This document shows positions 37,692 to 47,684 of a DNA stretch of 64,000 bases, in pieces (position 1 is the stretch's first letter; each line of letters opens with the position of its first letter). Position numbers and translations under genes: made by a program. Source of the stretch: Ectobacillus panaciterrae DSM 19096 (lineage in GTDB: Bacteria; Bacillota; Bacilli; Bacillales; Bacillaceae_G); the NCBI RefSeq assembly GCF_000430785.1, contig NZ_KE387249.1, forward strand, positions 5,100 to 69,099, in the 5' to 3' direction. Below the pieces are notes generated by a model, which worked only from the letters and a program-made list of their open reading frames with translations, was not told the origin of the DNA and made no database searches.

Positions 37692-38387
37692 TTACAGTGA
37701 ATCCTTAACTATTTTTTCCACATACACAGCGAGCTGCTGCGTATGCTCCCATTTTCCTTTAATCGTTTCAACTTTCGGATGAATGATAACTTCAACCGTA
37801 CCGGATTTCAGAGTGTACCGCTGCTGTTCGAACAACCGAGCAGTTCCTTTAATGGTAATTGGCACTACACTCGTTTCTGTATCTACAGCCGACCTGAAGC
37901 TCCCTGGTTTAAACGGTAATTCCTTCTCTCCCTCTGTAATGGTTCCCTCAGGAAATATAAAAACGTCCTTTCCCTCTTGTAAATACTTTTTCATTTGCTG
38001 CAGTACTTCCACCGCACTTCTTCTGTCTCCCCTTTTTAGGTATATATGTCCAATTTCTTTTATCCATGTGCGAAATATAGGAATGTTCCTGATTTCCTCC
38101 TTCATCACAAAGTACGGCACGCGATTCAAACATGCATATAGTACAATAGGATCTAAATGACTTTCATGATTGGCTATAAATAATACCTGCTCATGGTCAG
38201 GAATATTTTCTTTACCTGTGACATTCAATTGTATTCCCATAAGTTTAAGAAGCTTCCTTACTAGCTTCTGTAATTTCTCATTCAACATTTTTTCTTTGTT
38301 GGCTTTCTTTTTTACAGTATGAATATACGGAATATGAACAACGAACCAACCTAGAAAGTATACACCGATGTATATAAGCCTTAACAA
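37692..38387 (-). CDS. plsC: 1-acyl-glycerol-3-phosphate acyltransferase
   Basis: A PlsC-type acyltransferase making phosphatidic acid at the membrane. Motif I NHESHLD (H-x4-D), motif II region YLKRGDRRS, motif III FPEGT and motif IV VVPI are all present; one N-terminal hydrophobic segment anchors it. I prefer the TTG at 38387 (231 aa), preceded by GAGGGG with 6-nt spacing; the ATG at 38429 has its AAAGG directly abutting and would add 14 charged residues. Confidence 0.88.
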   Translation of the reverse strand: MLRLIYIGVYFLGWFVVHIPYIHTVKKKANKEKMLNEKLQKLVRKLLKLMGIQLNVTGKENIPDHEQVLFIANHESHLDPIVLYACLNRVPYFVMKEEIRNIPIFRTWIKEIGHIYLKRGDRRSAVEVLQQMKKYLQEGKDVFIFPEGTITEGEKELPFKPGSFRSAVDTETSVVPITIKGTARLFEQQRYTLKSGTVEVIIHPKVETIKGKWEHTQQLAVYVEKIVKDSL

Positions 38388-38555
38388 ATAAATCCCCTCA
38401 TTTTCGTTTCTTTTTTCTATTTTATTCATCCTTTAGTATGCTGGTTTTTAATTTTTTATATTGATCATATATACGATGCATGAAATGAAAGAGCATGAGT
38501 TGAAAAATGAAACAATACCATTATGTGTGAAGTGAATCTTTATATTTAGACAATA

Positions 38556-38625
38556 AAACACCGCCTTGCTTGTTCTGCAAGGCGGTGCCCATCATACAAT
38601 ATTTTTTATCTCTTACATACACTTT
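38556..38625 (-). terminator. Terminator module, third copy
   Basis: Hairpin CACCGCCTTGC / GCAAGGCGGTG (38559-38587) with TTTTATT on the minus strand, preceded by TGTAAGAGATAAAAAATATTG. It ends the small membrane protein gene. Confidence 0.7.
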
Positions 38626-38649
38626 TTATTCAATTAAAATAAAGATTTT

Positions 38650-38841
38650 CTATATTGCTATTACATATAGGGCAATGCCACCCAATAGTATGATAACTAA
38701 AAGAAGGTAAATAAAAGAAAGTCTCATTGTGTTTTGTTTTGCAGAATTTGCGTAGCCTTCATCACCCTTTCCTCCGATGACAACGGTGCTGACAAGCGCA
38801 AATATCATCAGAATTGCAACTAATACATACGCCACCTTCAT
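38650..38841 (-). CDS. Small two-helix membrane protein, 63 aa
   Basis: Starts MKVAYVLVAIL with GGAGGGGA just upstream. Two hydrophobic helices (about 3-22 and 41-62) flank a short polar loop with KGDEGYANSAKQNT. Such short two-helix proteins occur widely in Bacillales, but I do not recognise a named family. It has its own terminator. Confidence 0.65.
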   Translation of the reverse strand: MKVAYVLVAILMIFALVSTVVIGGKGDEGYANSAKQNTMRLSFIYLLLVIILLGGIALYVIAI

Positions 38842-39220
38842 AAATTCCCCTCCCCCTATATCTTGACATAGGTAACCCAAGAATTTTGATAAGCCTATTG
38901 TATGACATAAATGGAGTAACCCTTCTTTTATTAAATCCTTTCACGATACCTTAAAGAAAAGTCTTGTCCACTTGCTGACAAATCTTATATTGCTTCTTTC
39001 TTTATGATAAAGAATATTTTAAAAAATGAACCATCCAATTCAAAGATATTTTGACCATCCACTTTTAAGTAGGAGAATAGCTTTTCATATTTAATAGGAA
39101 TACTAGTACAGTATTATTTTGGGTATTAAATCATTTATGGAAGGCAATTGAATGCATGGACACAGAAAGTCTGCTCTAACGAGAATACAATTCCCATTTT
39201 CTAAAAAAAACGAATACAAA

Positions 39221-39254
39221 AAAGCCAAGAATTTCAAAAATACTTGGCTTTTAG
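39221..39254 (-). terminator. Terminator of the second mocR gene
   Basis: AAAAGCCAAG and CTTGGCTTTT with a 13-nt loop; TTTTTTG follows on the minus strand. The stretch 38842-39220 shows nothing else that I can name. Confidence 0.78.
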
Positions 39255-39320
39255 TAATGCCTTCAATCTTCATGTTGCAGCAGTAGATAAAAATTCCTGT
39301 TATTCTGCAGAGGCTGGCTG

Positions 39321-40754
39321 CTATTCCATGCTTTTTAAAGCATCTGCAAATCTCAAGATTCCTTCTTGAATTAAGTTTGTTTCCCCTCTGCCAAAAGTGA
39401 AGCGTACATACCCCTTTTTTGAACCAAAAATACTTCCCGGAACAAAGACTACTCCCTTTTTGATGGCCTCCTCAAGTAATTGATATTCATTGATTGGCCC
39501 GTTCAATTTACACCACATATGAATTCCGCCTTCCGGAATCATAAACTCGACTTTATTATCTAAAAACTCAGAAAGACTTGAAATCATGAGATCTCTTTTT
39601 TGTTTAAGCTGATCTTGGAGCATATGGATGTGGGAATGAAATTGATCGGATCCCAAAAACTGTTCTGCTATCCACTGCGGAAAAACACTATGTCCAAAGT
39701 CTACCTGTTGTTTTGCGTCTGCTAAGCGTTCAATTACCGGTTGGGGGCCGATAATCCATCCTATCCGCAATCCTGATGCTACAATTTTCGATAGAGAACT
39801 AACATATAGAATATTTCCGTTATCATCCATGGATTTTAGGGTAGAACCTATCCCTCCCGTGAAGGAAGTTAAACTATAAGGATCGTCTTCTATAATCGGG
39901 ATACCAAACTCAGATGACAATTCAAGAATTTGCTTACGTCGTGCGGGATGAAGTATCGTTCCTGTAGGATTTTGATAAGTTGGATTTAAAAAAACCATTC
40001 GAATTCGATGCTTTCGATGTAAGGCTATGAGATCATTCGGATTTATTCCATGCTGATCCACCGGCAAAAGAAAGGTTCTTAGTCCCGCTGACTGAAATAG
40101 CGGCAAGGAAAAACAATAGGATGGATCCTCAATAGCAACGGCATCTCCCGGCTTAAGCAAACACTGAACAATAAGATGAAGAGCTTGCTGTGCCCCAGAC
40201 GTAATAAGAATAGACGAAGGAGAGGCATCTATATTTTTATATGTTTTAACATGGGAAGAAATCGTTTCTCGTAAAGTCAAATTTCCTTGTGGATGGTCAT
40301 AACCAAGGTTCCCATTAAATTGCTGTTGCGAGAGAAACCTTTGAAAATGATGGATTGGAAATAAATCTGACGACAATTCACCACTGGCCAGATTAATGAG
40401 ATCATTTCCCTGCGCTTCTTTGCGAATTCGTTGAACTAAGGGCAAATTGGGAAGAAAAGAACCTTGTTCTACATACCTGCTCCAGTTCGGTATGCGTCTA
40501 TGTGATATTCCCCATATGTCTGTACTTACACGTGTTCCACTTCCTTTTTTCCTTTCCACTAGTCCCGCTGATTGTAACTCTTCATATGCGGCTACCACAG
40601 TACTGCGATTGACACCTAATTCTTTTGCTAAAGCACGTTCCGAGGGTAATACGCTGTTTGGCGGGAAATCTCCTGAGGAAATCCCGCGTTCCATATACTC
40701 TGTAATTTGCTTATAAATTGCCTTCTTATCCGCACGATTTGGTTTCCACTCCAT
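39321..40754 (-). CDS. MocR-type regulator (GntR HTH plus aminotransferase domain)
   Basis: A 477-residue protein with a GntR winged helix (residues 12-75, LPSERALAKELGVNRSTVVAAYEEL) joined to an aminotransferase-like domain containing ITSGAQQAL, NPTYQNPTG, EDDPY and the PLP lysine motif SSLSKIVASGLRIGW. PLP binding is therefore likely. Its target is unknown: no divergent transporter is adjacent, and the next gene, zwf, is 332 bp away and divergent. Confidence 0.92.
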   Translation of the reverse strand: MEWKPNRADKKAIYKQITEYMERGISSGDFPPNSVLPSERALAKELGVNRSTVVAAYEELQSAGLVERKKGSGTRVSTDIWGISHRRIPNWSRYVEQGSFLPNLPLVQRIRKEAQGNDLINLASGELSSDLFPIHHFQRFLSQQQFNGNLGYDHPQGNLTLRETISSHVKTYKNIDASPSSILITSGAQQALHLIVQCLLKPGDAVAIEDPSYCFSLPLFQSAGLRTFLLPVDQHGINPNDLIALHRKHRIRMVFLNPTYQNPTGTILHPARRKQILELSSEFGIPIIEDDPYSLTSFTGGIGSTLKSMDDNGNILYVSSLSKIVASGLRIGWIIGPQPVIERLADAKQQVDFGHSVFPQWIAEQFLGSDQFHSHIHMLQDQLKQKRDLMISSLSEFLDNKVEFMIPEGGIHMWCKLNGPINEYQLLEEAIKKGVVFVPGSIFGSKKGYVRFTFGRGETNLIQEGILRFADALKSME

Positions 40755-41086
40755 TTTATTCGCATCCTTACTGCCATTTTTCTTTTTTACGTCATTATAG
40801 TGAAGTAGATGGTTAAAGTAAAGTTTAATTGGAACATAAATGCGAATGGAAATATTTATGTGAAATATTTTAGCAATTGTAATTTCGCATGTTATTATAG
40901 AGTGAACGTGCGTAAAGCTTTTTTATCTCTTCAATTACTAAGATAAAGTCCATTTACAGGAGTTCCAGCCTCCTCCAAGTAACTCTATTACGGTAAAATT
41001 ATTTAATATCGGTTTTACATGTATTACTAAATAAGCTACATACTAAGCGTGAACTTATTCAAAAAAAGTGAGGTCTTTTATAAATC

Positions 41087-42601
41087 ATGACAACTAATAA
41101 TCCTAAATCTATTATCGTTATTTTTGGTGCAACAGGTGATTTAGCGAAACGTAAATTATTTCCTTCAATTTTTAGACTGTATCACAACGGGAAACTTTCT
41201 GAAAATTTCGCTGTAGTGGGTGTTGCGAGAAGACCTTTATCTAATGAAGAATTTCGCGAAAACGTCAAGCAGTCCGTCAGCCACTTTCAAGAAGAGAACG
41301 TGAGCCACGATACATTTGCTTCACACTTCCATTATCATCCTTTCGATGTAACAAACAAAACTTCTTATCAGGAGCTAAAAAGTTTATTAAGTACCCTTGA
41401 CGAGAGTTATAATGCAGAAGGAAATCGTATTTTCTATTTAGCGATGGCGCCTGAGTTTTTTGGCACAATCGCTGCCAATTTGAAATCAGAAGGATTAACT
41501 TCTACAGAAGGCTGGAGCCGTTTAGTTATTGAAAAACCTTTTGGTCATAATTATGAATCAGCTAAAGAGTTAAATGACCAAATTCGCCAAGCGTTTACAG
41601 AAGACCAAATTTATCGTATTGACCACTACTTAGGAAAAGAAATGGTTCAAAATATTGAAGTGATTCGCTTTGCGAATGCCATCTTTGAACCACTTTGGAA
41701 CAATCACTATATTTCAAATATCCAAATCACCTCAAGCGAAACACTAGGTGTAGAAGATCGCGGCCGTTATTACGAATCTTCAGGGGCTCTTCGCGATATG
41801 GTCCAAAACCATATCTTGCAAATGGTTGCCCTTCTTGCAATGGAGCCGCCAATTAAATTAACAACAGACGAAATCCGCAGTGAAAAAGTAAAAGTTCTTC
41901 GCGCTTTAAGACCATTTTCAGAGGAACAAGCGGAGGAATATTTTGTCCGTGGGCAATATGGACGCGGCATCGTGGACAAGGGAGAGGTAATCGGTTATCG
42001 TGAGGAGAATTCAGTAGATCCAGAATCAAATACTGAAACATTTGTCTCAGGAAAACTCATGATTGACAATTTTAGATGGGCAGGAGTGCCTTTTTACATT
42101 CGTACAGGTAAGCGTATGAAGGAAAAATCCACAGAAATCGTCATTCAATTTAAAGATCTGCCAATGAACCTATACTTTAATAAAGGTAAAGACATTCATC
42201 CGAACTTGCTTGTAATTCACATTCAGCCTGACGAAGGAATCACATTGCACTTAAATGCGCAAAAAGGAGGCGGCGCCACTTCGACGCCGATTCAGTTAAA
42301 TTACTGCAATAACTGCGGTGATAAAATGAACACACCTGAAGCGTATGAGCGCCTTTTATATGGTTGTATGCACGGCGATGCCACAAACTTTACCCATTGG
42401 GATGAAGTAGCTCTTTCATGGAGGTTTGTTGATACGATTTCAAAAGCTTGGGAAAGTAACAAAGCACAAAACTTCCCTAATTATGAATCCGGATCAATGG
42501 GACCTAAAGAGTCTGATGCTTTATTAGAAAAAGACGGTTTCCATTGGTGGTCAAGTATAACAACTCGTTTAGCAGTAGGAAATAATGATGAGAATATATG
42601 A
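41087..42601 (+). CDS. zwf: Glucose-6-phosphate 1-dehydrogenase
   Basis: A 504-residue enzyme of normal family length. The NADP-binding GATGDLAKRKL at the N-terminus, the active-site RIDHYLGKEMVQN and EKPFGH segments are intact. It oxidises glucose 6-phosphate to 6-phosphogluconolactone and makes NADPH in the cytoplasm. It converges with gnd, the third enzyme of the oxidative branch, so both are encoded together but transcribed separately. The 332-bp upstream gap holds its promoter; I saw no riboswitch there. Confidence 0.97.
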   Translation: MTTNNPKSIIVIFGATGDLAKRKLFPSIFRLYHNGKLSENFAVVGVARRPLSNEEFRENVKQSVSHFQEENVSHDTFASHFHYHPFDVTNKTSYQELKSLLSTLDESYNAEGNRIFYLAMAPEFFGTIAANLKSEGLTSTEGWSRLVIEKPFGHNYESAKELNDQIRQAFTEDQIYRIDHYLGKEMVQNIEVIRFANAIFEPLWNNHYISNIQITSSETLGVEDRGRYYESSGALRDMVQNHILQMVALLAMEPPIKLTTDEIRSEKVKVLRALRPFSEEQAEEYFVRGQYGRGIVDKGEVIGYREENSVDPESNTETFVSGKLMIDNFRWAGVPFYIRTGKRMKEKSTEIVIQFKDLPMNLYFNKGKDIHPNLLVIHIQPDEGITLHLNAQKGGGATSTPIQLNYCNNCGDKMNTPEAYERLLYGCMHGDATNFTHWDEVALSWRFVDTISKAWESNKAQNFPNYESGSMGPKESDALLEKDGFHWWSSITTRLAVGNNDENI

Positions 42602-42650
42602 TATAACAGAGTTTTAGATTTATCAGACGATCTTTTTTCTATTACCAACT

Positions 42651-42682
42651 AATAGCCCTGTTCTAATTAGAACAGGGCTATT
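42651..42682. terminator. Bidirectional terminator between zwf and gnd
   Basis: A perfect palindrome with arms AATAGCCCTGTTCTAA and its complement, 32 bp, with A/T-rich flanks on both sides. Confidence 0.85.
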
Positions 42683-42708
42683 AACATTACTTTATTATGA
42701 CAACTAAC

Positions 42709-44124
42709 TTATTTTTGAAACCACTCTGTATGGAAAATACCTTCTTTATCCACACGTTGATATGTGTGTGCACCAAAGTAATCGCGTTGTGCCTGCAAAA
42801 GGTTCGCTGGTAATGTTTCCGTGCGATAGCTGTCGTAATAAGCTAACGCGCTGGAGAATGATGGTACTGGAATACCGCGCTCGATTGCCACTGCAAGTAC
42901 TCGACGCAATGCAGATTGATAGTTCTCTACAATTTCTTTAAAGTACGGATCTAATAATAAGTTTGCTAAGCTGAGATTACGGTCATATGCATCCTTAATT
43001 TTTTGTAAGAATTGCGCACGAATGATACAGCCGCCGCGGAAAATCATTGCGATATCGCCGTAACGAAGATTCCATTCATATTCATCAGAAGCAGCACGCA
43101 TTTGTGCGAAACCTTGTGCATACGAACAAATTTTACTCATATATAAAGCTTTGCGCACCGCTTCAATTAATTCTTCTTTATTACCTTCAAACTCTTTACT
43201 TTCAGGACCTGTTAAAAGCTTGCTTGCTTTTACACGCTCTTCTTTCATAGCGGAGATAAAGCGAGCAAATACAGATTCCGTAATAATTGGAAGCGGAACC
43301 CCTAAATCTAAAGCGCTTTGGCTTGTCCATTTGCCTGTACCTTTTTGACCAGCTGTATCTAAAATCACGTCAACAAGAGGTTTGCCTGTTTCTTCATCTA
43401 CCTTTGTAAAGATGTCTGCTGTAATTTCAATTAAGTAGCTGTCCAATTCACCTTTGTTCCATTCTGCAAACACTTCATGAAGTTCTTGTGCACTCAAACC
43501 GAGCACATGCTTCATAATGAAATAGGCTTCCGAAATTAACTGCATATCCCCATATTCAATGCCGTTGTGAACCATTTTCACGTAATGACCGGCCCCATTA
43601 GGACCAATATATGTGCAGCAAGGATCCCCTTCTACTTTTGCTGAAATCGCCTCTAAAATCGGTTTTACAAGCTCATACGCTTCTTTTTGACCGCCCGGCA
43701 TAATGGAAGGACCTTTTAACGCTCCTTCTTCTCCTCCTGAAACACCTGTACCGATAAAGTGAATACCTGTTGCTTCTAATTCTTTGTTGCGTCTAATCGT
43801 GTCTTGGAAAAATGTATTTCCGCCATCAATGAGGATATCACCTTTTTCAAGATAAGGTTTTAACGAATCAATAGTTGCATCCGTTGGCGCACCCGCTTTA
43901 ACCATTAATAAAATTTTGCGCGGCTTTTCTAATGAGTTAACAAATTCTTCAATGCTATATGTACCAACAAAATTCTTTCCTTCTGCTTCTTTCTTTAAAA
44001 ACTCTTCTGTTTTTTCAGACGAACGATTATAAACAGAAACAGAATAATCTCGGCTTTCAATATTCAAAGCAAGGTTTTTACCCATAACTGCTAAACCGAT
44101 AACACCAATTTGTTGTTTTACCAT
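42709..44124 (-). CDS. gnd: 6-phosphogluconate dehydrogenase (decarboxylating)
   Basis: A 471-residue NADP-dependent enzyme. [12 protein letters not shown] is the coenzyme fold, [11 protein letters not shown] and the catalytic Lys-His pair ([19 protein letters not shown]) form the active site. It converts 6-phosphogluconate to ribulose 5-phosphate, CO2 and NADPH. Full length and intact. Confidence 0.97.
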   Translation of the reverse strand: MVKQQIGVIGLAVMGKNLALNIESRDYSVSVYNRSSEKTEEFLKKEAEGKNFVGTYSIEEFVNSLEKPRKILLMVKAGAPTDATIDSLKPYLEKGDILIDGGNTFFQDTIRRNKELEATGIHFIGTGVSGGEEGALKGPSIMPGGQKEAYELVKPILEAISAKVEGDPCCTYIGPNGAGHYVKMVHNGIEYGDMQLISEAYFIMKHVLGLSAQELHEVFAEWNKGELDSYLIEITADIFTKVDEETGKPLVDVILDTAGQKGTGKWTSQSALDLGVPLPIITESVFARFISAMKEERVKASKLLTGPESKEFEGNKEELIEAVRKALYMSKICSYAQGFAQMRAASDEYEWNLRYGDIAMIFRGGCIIRAQFLQKIKDAYDRNLSLANLLLDPYFKEIVENYQSALRRVLAVAIERGIPVPSFSSALAYYDSYRTETLPANLLQAQRDYFGAHTYQRVDKEGIFHTEWFQK

Positions 44125-44311
44125 GATTAATTCGCCCTTTCTCTATTAAAATGAACACTTTAAATTATATAATAGCAGATATTGGTTTAAAAAGGATTAT
44201 TTGAATGGTGTTGATTATATTTACATATGAATCCTTACCACAAAATCTTTTCCCACATCGTACTCTTTAATTCCTCACGATAAGACTGAATGAATTTTAA
44301 TATCAAATTCA

Positions 44312-44998
44312 TCATTCTCCTTGTTTAGATATTGATGTATAAAAAGGATTTTTCCATTCCATAAGCGTCCCGTAATTATCCGATTCTTTATCCTCTAAAT
44401 AGTTAGGCACCACTTGAACAGGGGTACGGCCGCAGCGAAGCAGGAAGGTGATGACAGGATCTTTTAATGCACCTTTTAGCACAGCTTCAAGGTATTGTTC
44501 CGGCGTCATCTCATTCGCTTTTTTGTGATACCCGGGCATTCTACCGCCGCCTAACAACCGTTCCAATCCTTTATGAACAACGACATCATACATAGACAGC
44601 ATGAGCCATTTTCCTAACCCTAATTTTCGATAGGAGGGCCGCACGCTAATATCGACGACATAAAGTGTATTTCCGTTCGGGTTATGATTGCGAATATAGC
44701 CATTATCCGTAATCTCTTCCCATGTATGTTCCGGATAAGCAGGATCAAAGTCAACAAGCAATCCGGTCATTGATCCTGCAATTTCACCATCAATCTCAAT
44801 GCATAAGGCTCCCTCCGGAAACAAGATAACATGGTTATGCAATTGTTCCGTGTTCCACCATAATTCAGACGGAAACGGTGGAGGAAAACTTTCCTGCTGA
44901 ACGCGAATCAAACCGGGAAAGTCCCGATCCTCATAATTCCGGATCATCGCCGGTACCGGCCGATTCTGATCAAAAACATAAAACTCCTTTCGATACAT
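44312..44998 (-). CDS. GNAT-family N-acetyltransferase (YhcX N-terminal domain as separate gene)
   Basis: A 228-residue GNAT protein with the acetyl-CoA loop VVDISVRPSYRKLGLGKWLM. It corresponds to the N-terminal half of B. subtilis YhcX, in which, from what I recall, this domain is fused to a nitrilase-type hydrolase. Here the hydrolase is the preceding gene on the same strand, 36 bp away, so the two probably act together. Substrate unknown. Confidence 0.85.
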   Translation of the reverse strand: MYRKEFYVFDQNRPVPAMIRNYEDRDFPGLIRVQQESFPPPFPSELWWNTEQLHNHVILFPEGALCIEIDGEIAGSMTGLLVDFDPAYPEHTWEEITDNGYIRNHNPNGNTLYVVDISVRPSYRKLGLGKWLMLSMYDVVVHKGLERLLGGGRMPGYHKKANEMTPEQYLEAVLKGALKDPVITFLLRCGRTPVQVVPNYLEDKESDNYGTLMEWKNPFYTSISKQGE

Positions 44999-45034
44999 GC
45001 TCCCACCCCCTTGCAGAATCGCTAAACCCTCTCC

Positions 45035-45892
45035 TTATTTCCAATCCGGGTAAAGATCTGTACGCCGGTCACGCCACGTCGTAACAGAACCACTTTCGCG
45101 AACTTCGTATAACAGTTCTAAATCCAGATCCGCTGTTACGATCATATCATGATTGACTTCCCCTTCTGCTAAGATACCGCGGGGAGGAAATGGAATATCG
45201 TTTGGTGTAATCACTGCCGCTTGCCCGAAATTCGCCCGCATAAAGTCAACTGTAGGAAGAGAACCTACTGTACCAGTGTTTACTACATAAACTTGATTTT
45301 CTATTGCTCTCGCATGGCTAGTGTAACGGACGCGATGGAATCCATGACGATCATCGGTACAAGAGGGACAGAAAATAATATCAGCCCCCCTAGCCTTTGC
45401 CATCCGAACGACTTCCGGGAATTCGATGTCATAACAGGTCAACATAGCGATTGTCCCTTTGTCAGTCTTGAACACCTCTACGTTTTCACCCGGAGTCATG
45501 TTCCATTCCTCCACTTCCGTCGGGGTGATATGAAGTTTTGCCTGTTCTGCGACTCTTCCATCTGGATAGAACAAATGAGCAACATTGTATAATTTGTCAC
45601 CTTTCCGAACGACATGGGTTCCCCCAATAATATGCATTTTTGTTTGCTTAGCGAGATCTATAAATAAAGACCGATACTGTTCTGTAAAATCAGGCAGATC
45701 TTGAATTGTCAAAGCTTGTCCTTGTTCATTGCCAATTGACATAAGTTGAGTTGTGAAAAATTCCGGAAACACGACAAAATCCGCACTAAATTCTTGGGCT
45801 GTTTTTATATAATGCTCCACTTGCTTGGCAAATTCGTCAAAGGATTGTATCGTATGAAGATGATATTGAACCGCTGAGACTCTTAGTTTCAT
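45035..45892 (-). CDS. Carbon-nitrogen hydrolase (nitrilase superfamily)
   Basis: A 285-residue amidase of the nitrilase superfamily. Glu (VVFPEFF), Lys (AKLHIT) and Cys (MLTCYDIEFPE) form the catalytic triad. I start at MKLRVSAVQYH (45892), where AAAGGGGA is upstream; 29 codons farther upstream are open but lack a start signal. It corresponds to the C-terminal half of YhcX, with the GNAT domain in the next gene. Confidence 0.88.
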   Translation of the reverse strand: MKLRVSAVQYHLHTIQSFDEFAKQVEHYIKTAQEFSADFVVFPEFFTTQLMSIGNEQGQALTIQDLPDFTEQYRSLFIDLAKQTKMHIIGGTHVVRKGDKLYNVAHLFYPDGRVAEQAKLHITPTEVEEWNMTPGENVEVFKTDKGTIAMLTCYDIEFPEVVRMAKARGADIIFCPSCTDDRHGFHRVRYTSHARAIENQVYVVNTGTVGSLPTVDFMRANFGQAAVITPNDIPFPPRGILAEGEVNHDMIVTADLDLELLYEVRESGSVTTWRDRRTDLYPDWK

Positions 45893-46290
45893 AGTTTTCC
45901 CCTTTCTTGTCATCACGCTATATAAATACAATTTATAAGTTCGACATGGATTTTGTCCAACTTTATGTCGAAATTTCATTTAGGATATATATAGAAAAAT
46001 TTCCATCTATATTGTTTATGAACGATATCCTTATTATTAGACACTTAATTGATTCACACAAGTACATCCTTTCATATCACATAGTATCCAAAAGTATATC
46101 AAAGGAAATAGACTAAAAAGAAGATCAAAAATAACCCTATAGAAACTACATTTGGTGAATATACAGCAAAACATTGATCTTTTAATCGATACTGCTTAGA
46201 TAATTCGTTATCAGTTCAATCTTTCTCAAATTATTGTTTTATAACGCTGTACGCCCGATACAAAATTAGTTAATATCGCCATCCTTATGA

Positions 46291-46355
46291 ACCTCCCCAC
46301 TTACTCGCTTCCGCTCCTTGAAGTGGGGGTATTCTCACCTTAATTTATGATAAAA
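46291..46355. mobile_element. IS200/IS605-type end relic
   Basis: CCTCCCCACTT (46292-46302) and AAGTGGGGG (46321-46329) form a hairpin, followed by TATTCTCACCTTAATTTATGATAAAAA. The hairpin plus TTCTC tail is typical of right ends next to tnpB genes, but no tnpA or tnpB is present. The last 40 bp recur at 16554-16592. The remaining stretch 45893-46290 shows nothing I can name. Confidence 0.5.
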
Positions 46356-46358
46356 AGC

Positions 46359-46395
46359 AAAAGCCTTCCAATTTTTATTAAATCGGAAGGCTTTT
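46359..46395. terminator. Hairpin terminator with no clear gene
   Basis: AAAAGCCTTCC and GGAAGGCTTTT with a 15-nt loop. No gene on either strand obviously ends here; it may be left from lost sequence. Confidence 0.55.
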
Positions 46396-46410
46396 CAAAT
46401 GCAGCATAAA

Positions 46411-46440
46411 AATGTCGAATTTATAATTCACTCATATATA
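46411..46440. mobile_element. MITE-like element, solitary end
   Basis: AATGTCGAATTTATAATTCA followed by CTCATATATA equals the right 30 bp of copy A (24152-24181) apart from single changes. The rest of the element is missing. Confidence 0.6.
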
Positions 46441-46545
46441 GAGACATGTTTTCACATATAAATTTCCTGAATCTGGAACACCCATATAATAGTAGTAGAA
46501 TGATATAATAATATAATAATAGAAAACACATGAGGAGCAGATGAA

Positions 46546-47586
46546 ATGAAAAGAACAATATCTGTACTTTTGATCGTGTTCCTCCTTCCTTTTGTGTTAA
46601 GTTTAAGCCCTACTGTATATGATCCAAATTATGTTGCTAAGTACCAATCGCCAGAAGGGATCCAATTCTTGAGTTATACCCATACATGGAATAAAGAAAA
46701 GCTGGAGAATTTATATAAAGAGCTGCTGCGAAATCAACATGGGCCTGAATTGAATACACTTAGGGAAGTAAGGATAAAAGGAGAAACAAATCCTACAAAA
46801 ACGGGAGATTATAATCCTGCTACTAATGTTATTACCTTATATGACGGAGATGCACAAAATACAATTGAATCCATGCGTCGTGTGTTATCTCATGAATACG
46901 GACATCATTTTGCCTTTTATTATGTTCCTCAGCATGTGCTGCCTATTTCGACAAAATGGAAAACACTAAGAGGAGCAGAAGATACATTTTCTTTATCGTT
47001 TTGGAATTATAGTACAGAAGGAAATCACAAATGGTTTACGCCGGAAATATTCGCTGAGGATTACGTTATGCTTTATGGCTCAACTAGGAAAGTGAGCAAT
47101 GAAGATATAGCAAATGGAACTGTCTTTCAACACATGGTCAAACATGAAAATGAATACCTTCCGAATGTATTAGAGGATATTCCTCTTCAGCGTTATGTAG
47201 AGAAAGTATCAGGATTGCAAGTAGATACGAAGCGCATTATAAAAGTACCTCAATTTGTTGGACTAAAAAATAATATCATCACCTTCGAAATTATGAAGCG
47301 TGAAAATATACTCTATAGATTTTCATTTGATTATTACGAAGGAAATAAAAAAGTTCAAACGCCGGAAAATTGGGTGCACCGAGGATCTTATGCTTTTACG
47401 AGTACACCTGATACCAATGGAAGGATCTCCATCAATCTTGAAGATACATTGCTAGAAGAACAAAAAGATACATTTACAGGTTCTGTTCAAATCACAGTAG
47501 AAGCAGTTGATTTAAATACGAATCTTGGATTGAAAAAAGATCTGTTCAGTTTAAAATATGGGGCAGATAAAAAATTTACTAAATAA
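46546..47586 (+). CDS. Secreted HExxH zinc metallopeptidase-like protein
   Basis: A 346-residue protein with an N-terminal signal or anchor helix (KRTISVLLIVFLLPFVLSL). His116-Glu117-x-x-His120 in LSHEYGHHFAF is a zincin motif, and Glu171 in TPEIFAEDYVMLYG is a good third zinc ligand. The C-terminal part (about 215-346) looks like a beta-rich binding domain. Predicted to be a cell-surface or secreted protease; I know no close named family. It has its own ribosome binding site (GAGGAG) and terminator. Confidence 0.75.
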   Translation: MKRTISVLLIVFLLPFVLSLSPTVYDPNYVAKYQSPEGIQFLSYTHTWNKEKLENLYKELLRNQHGPELNTLREVRIKGETNPTKTGDYNPATNVITLYDGDAQNTIESMRRVLSHEYGHHFAFYYVPQHVLPISTKWKTLRGAEDTFSLSFWNYSTEGNHKWFTPEIFAEDYVMLYGSTRKVSNEDIANGTVFQHMVKHENEYLPNVLEDIPLQRYVEKVSGLQVDTKRIIKVPQFVGLKNNIITFEIMKRENILYRFSFDYYEGNKKVQTPENWVHRGSYAFTSTPDTNGRISINLEDTLLEEQKDTFTGSVQITVEAVDLNTNLGLKKDLFSLKYGADKKFTK

Positions 47587-47599
47587 CAAACACGATAAA

Positions 47600-47632
47600 A
47601 AACTAGGTTATTTTGAATAACCTAGTTTTTTT
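47600..47632 (+). terminator. Terminator of the zinc peptidase gene
   Basis: AAACTAGGTTATT and AATAACCTAGTTT with a 3-4-nt loop, then TTTT. Confidence 0.88.
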
Positions 47633-47684
47633 GTTGCATTCATCGCAACATACTTTACGGATATATAAGAAAAAAACCTTTTTC

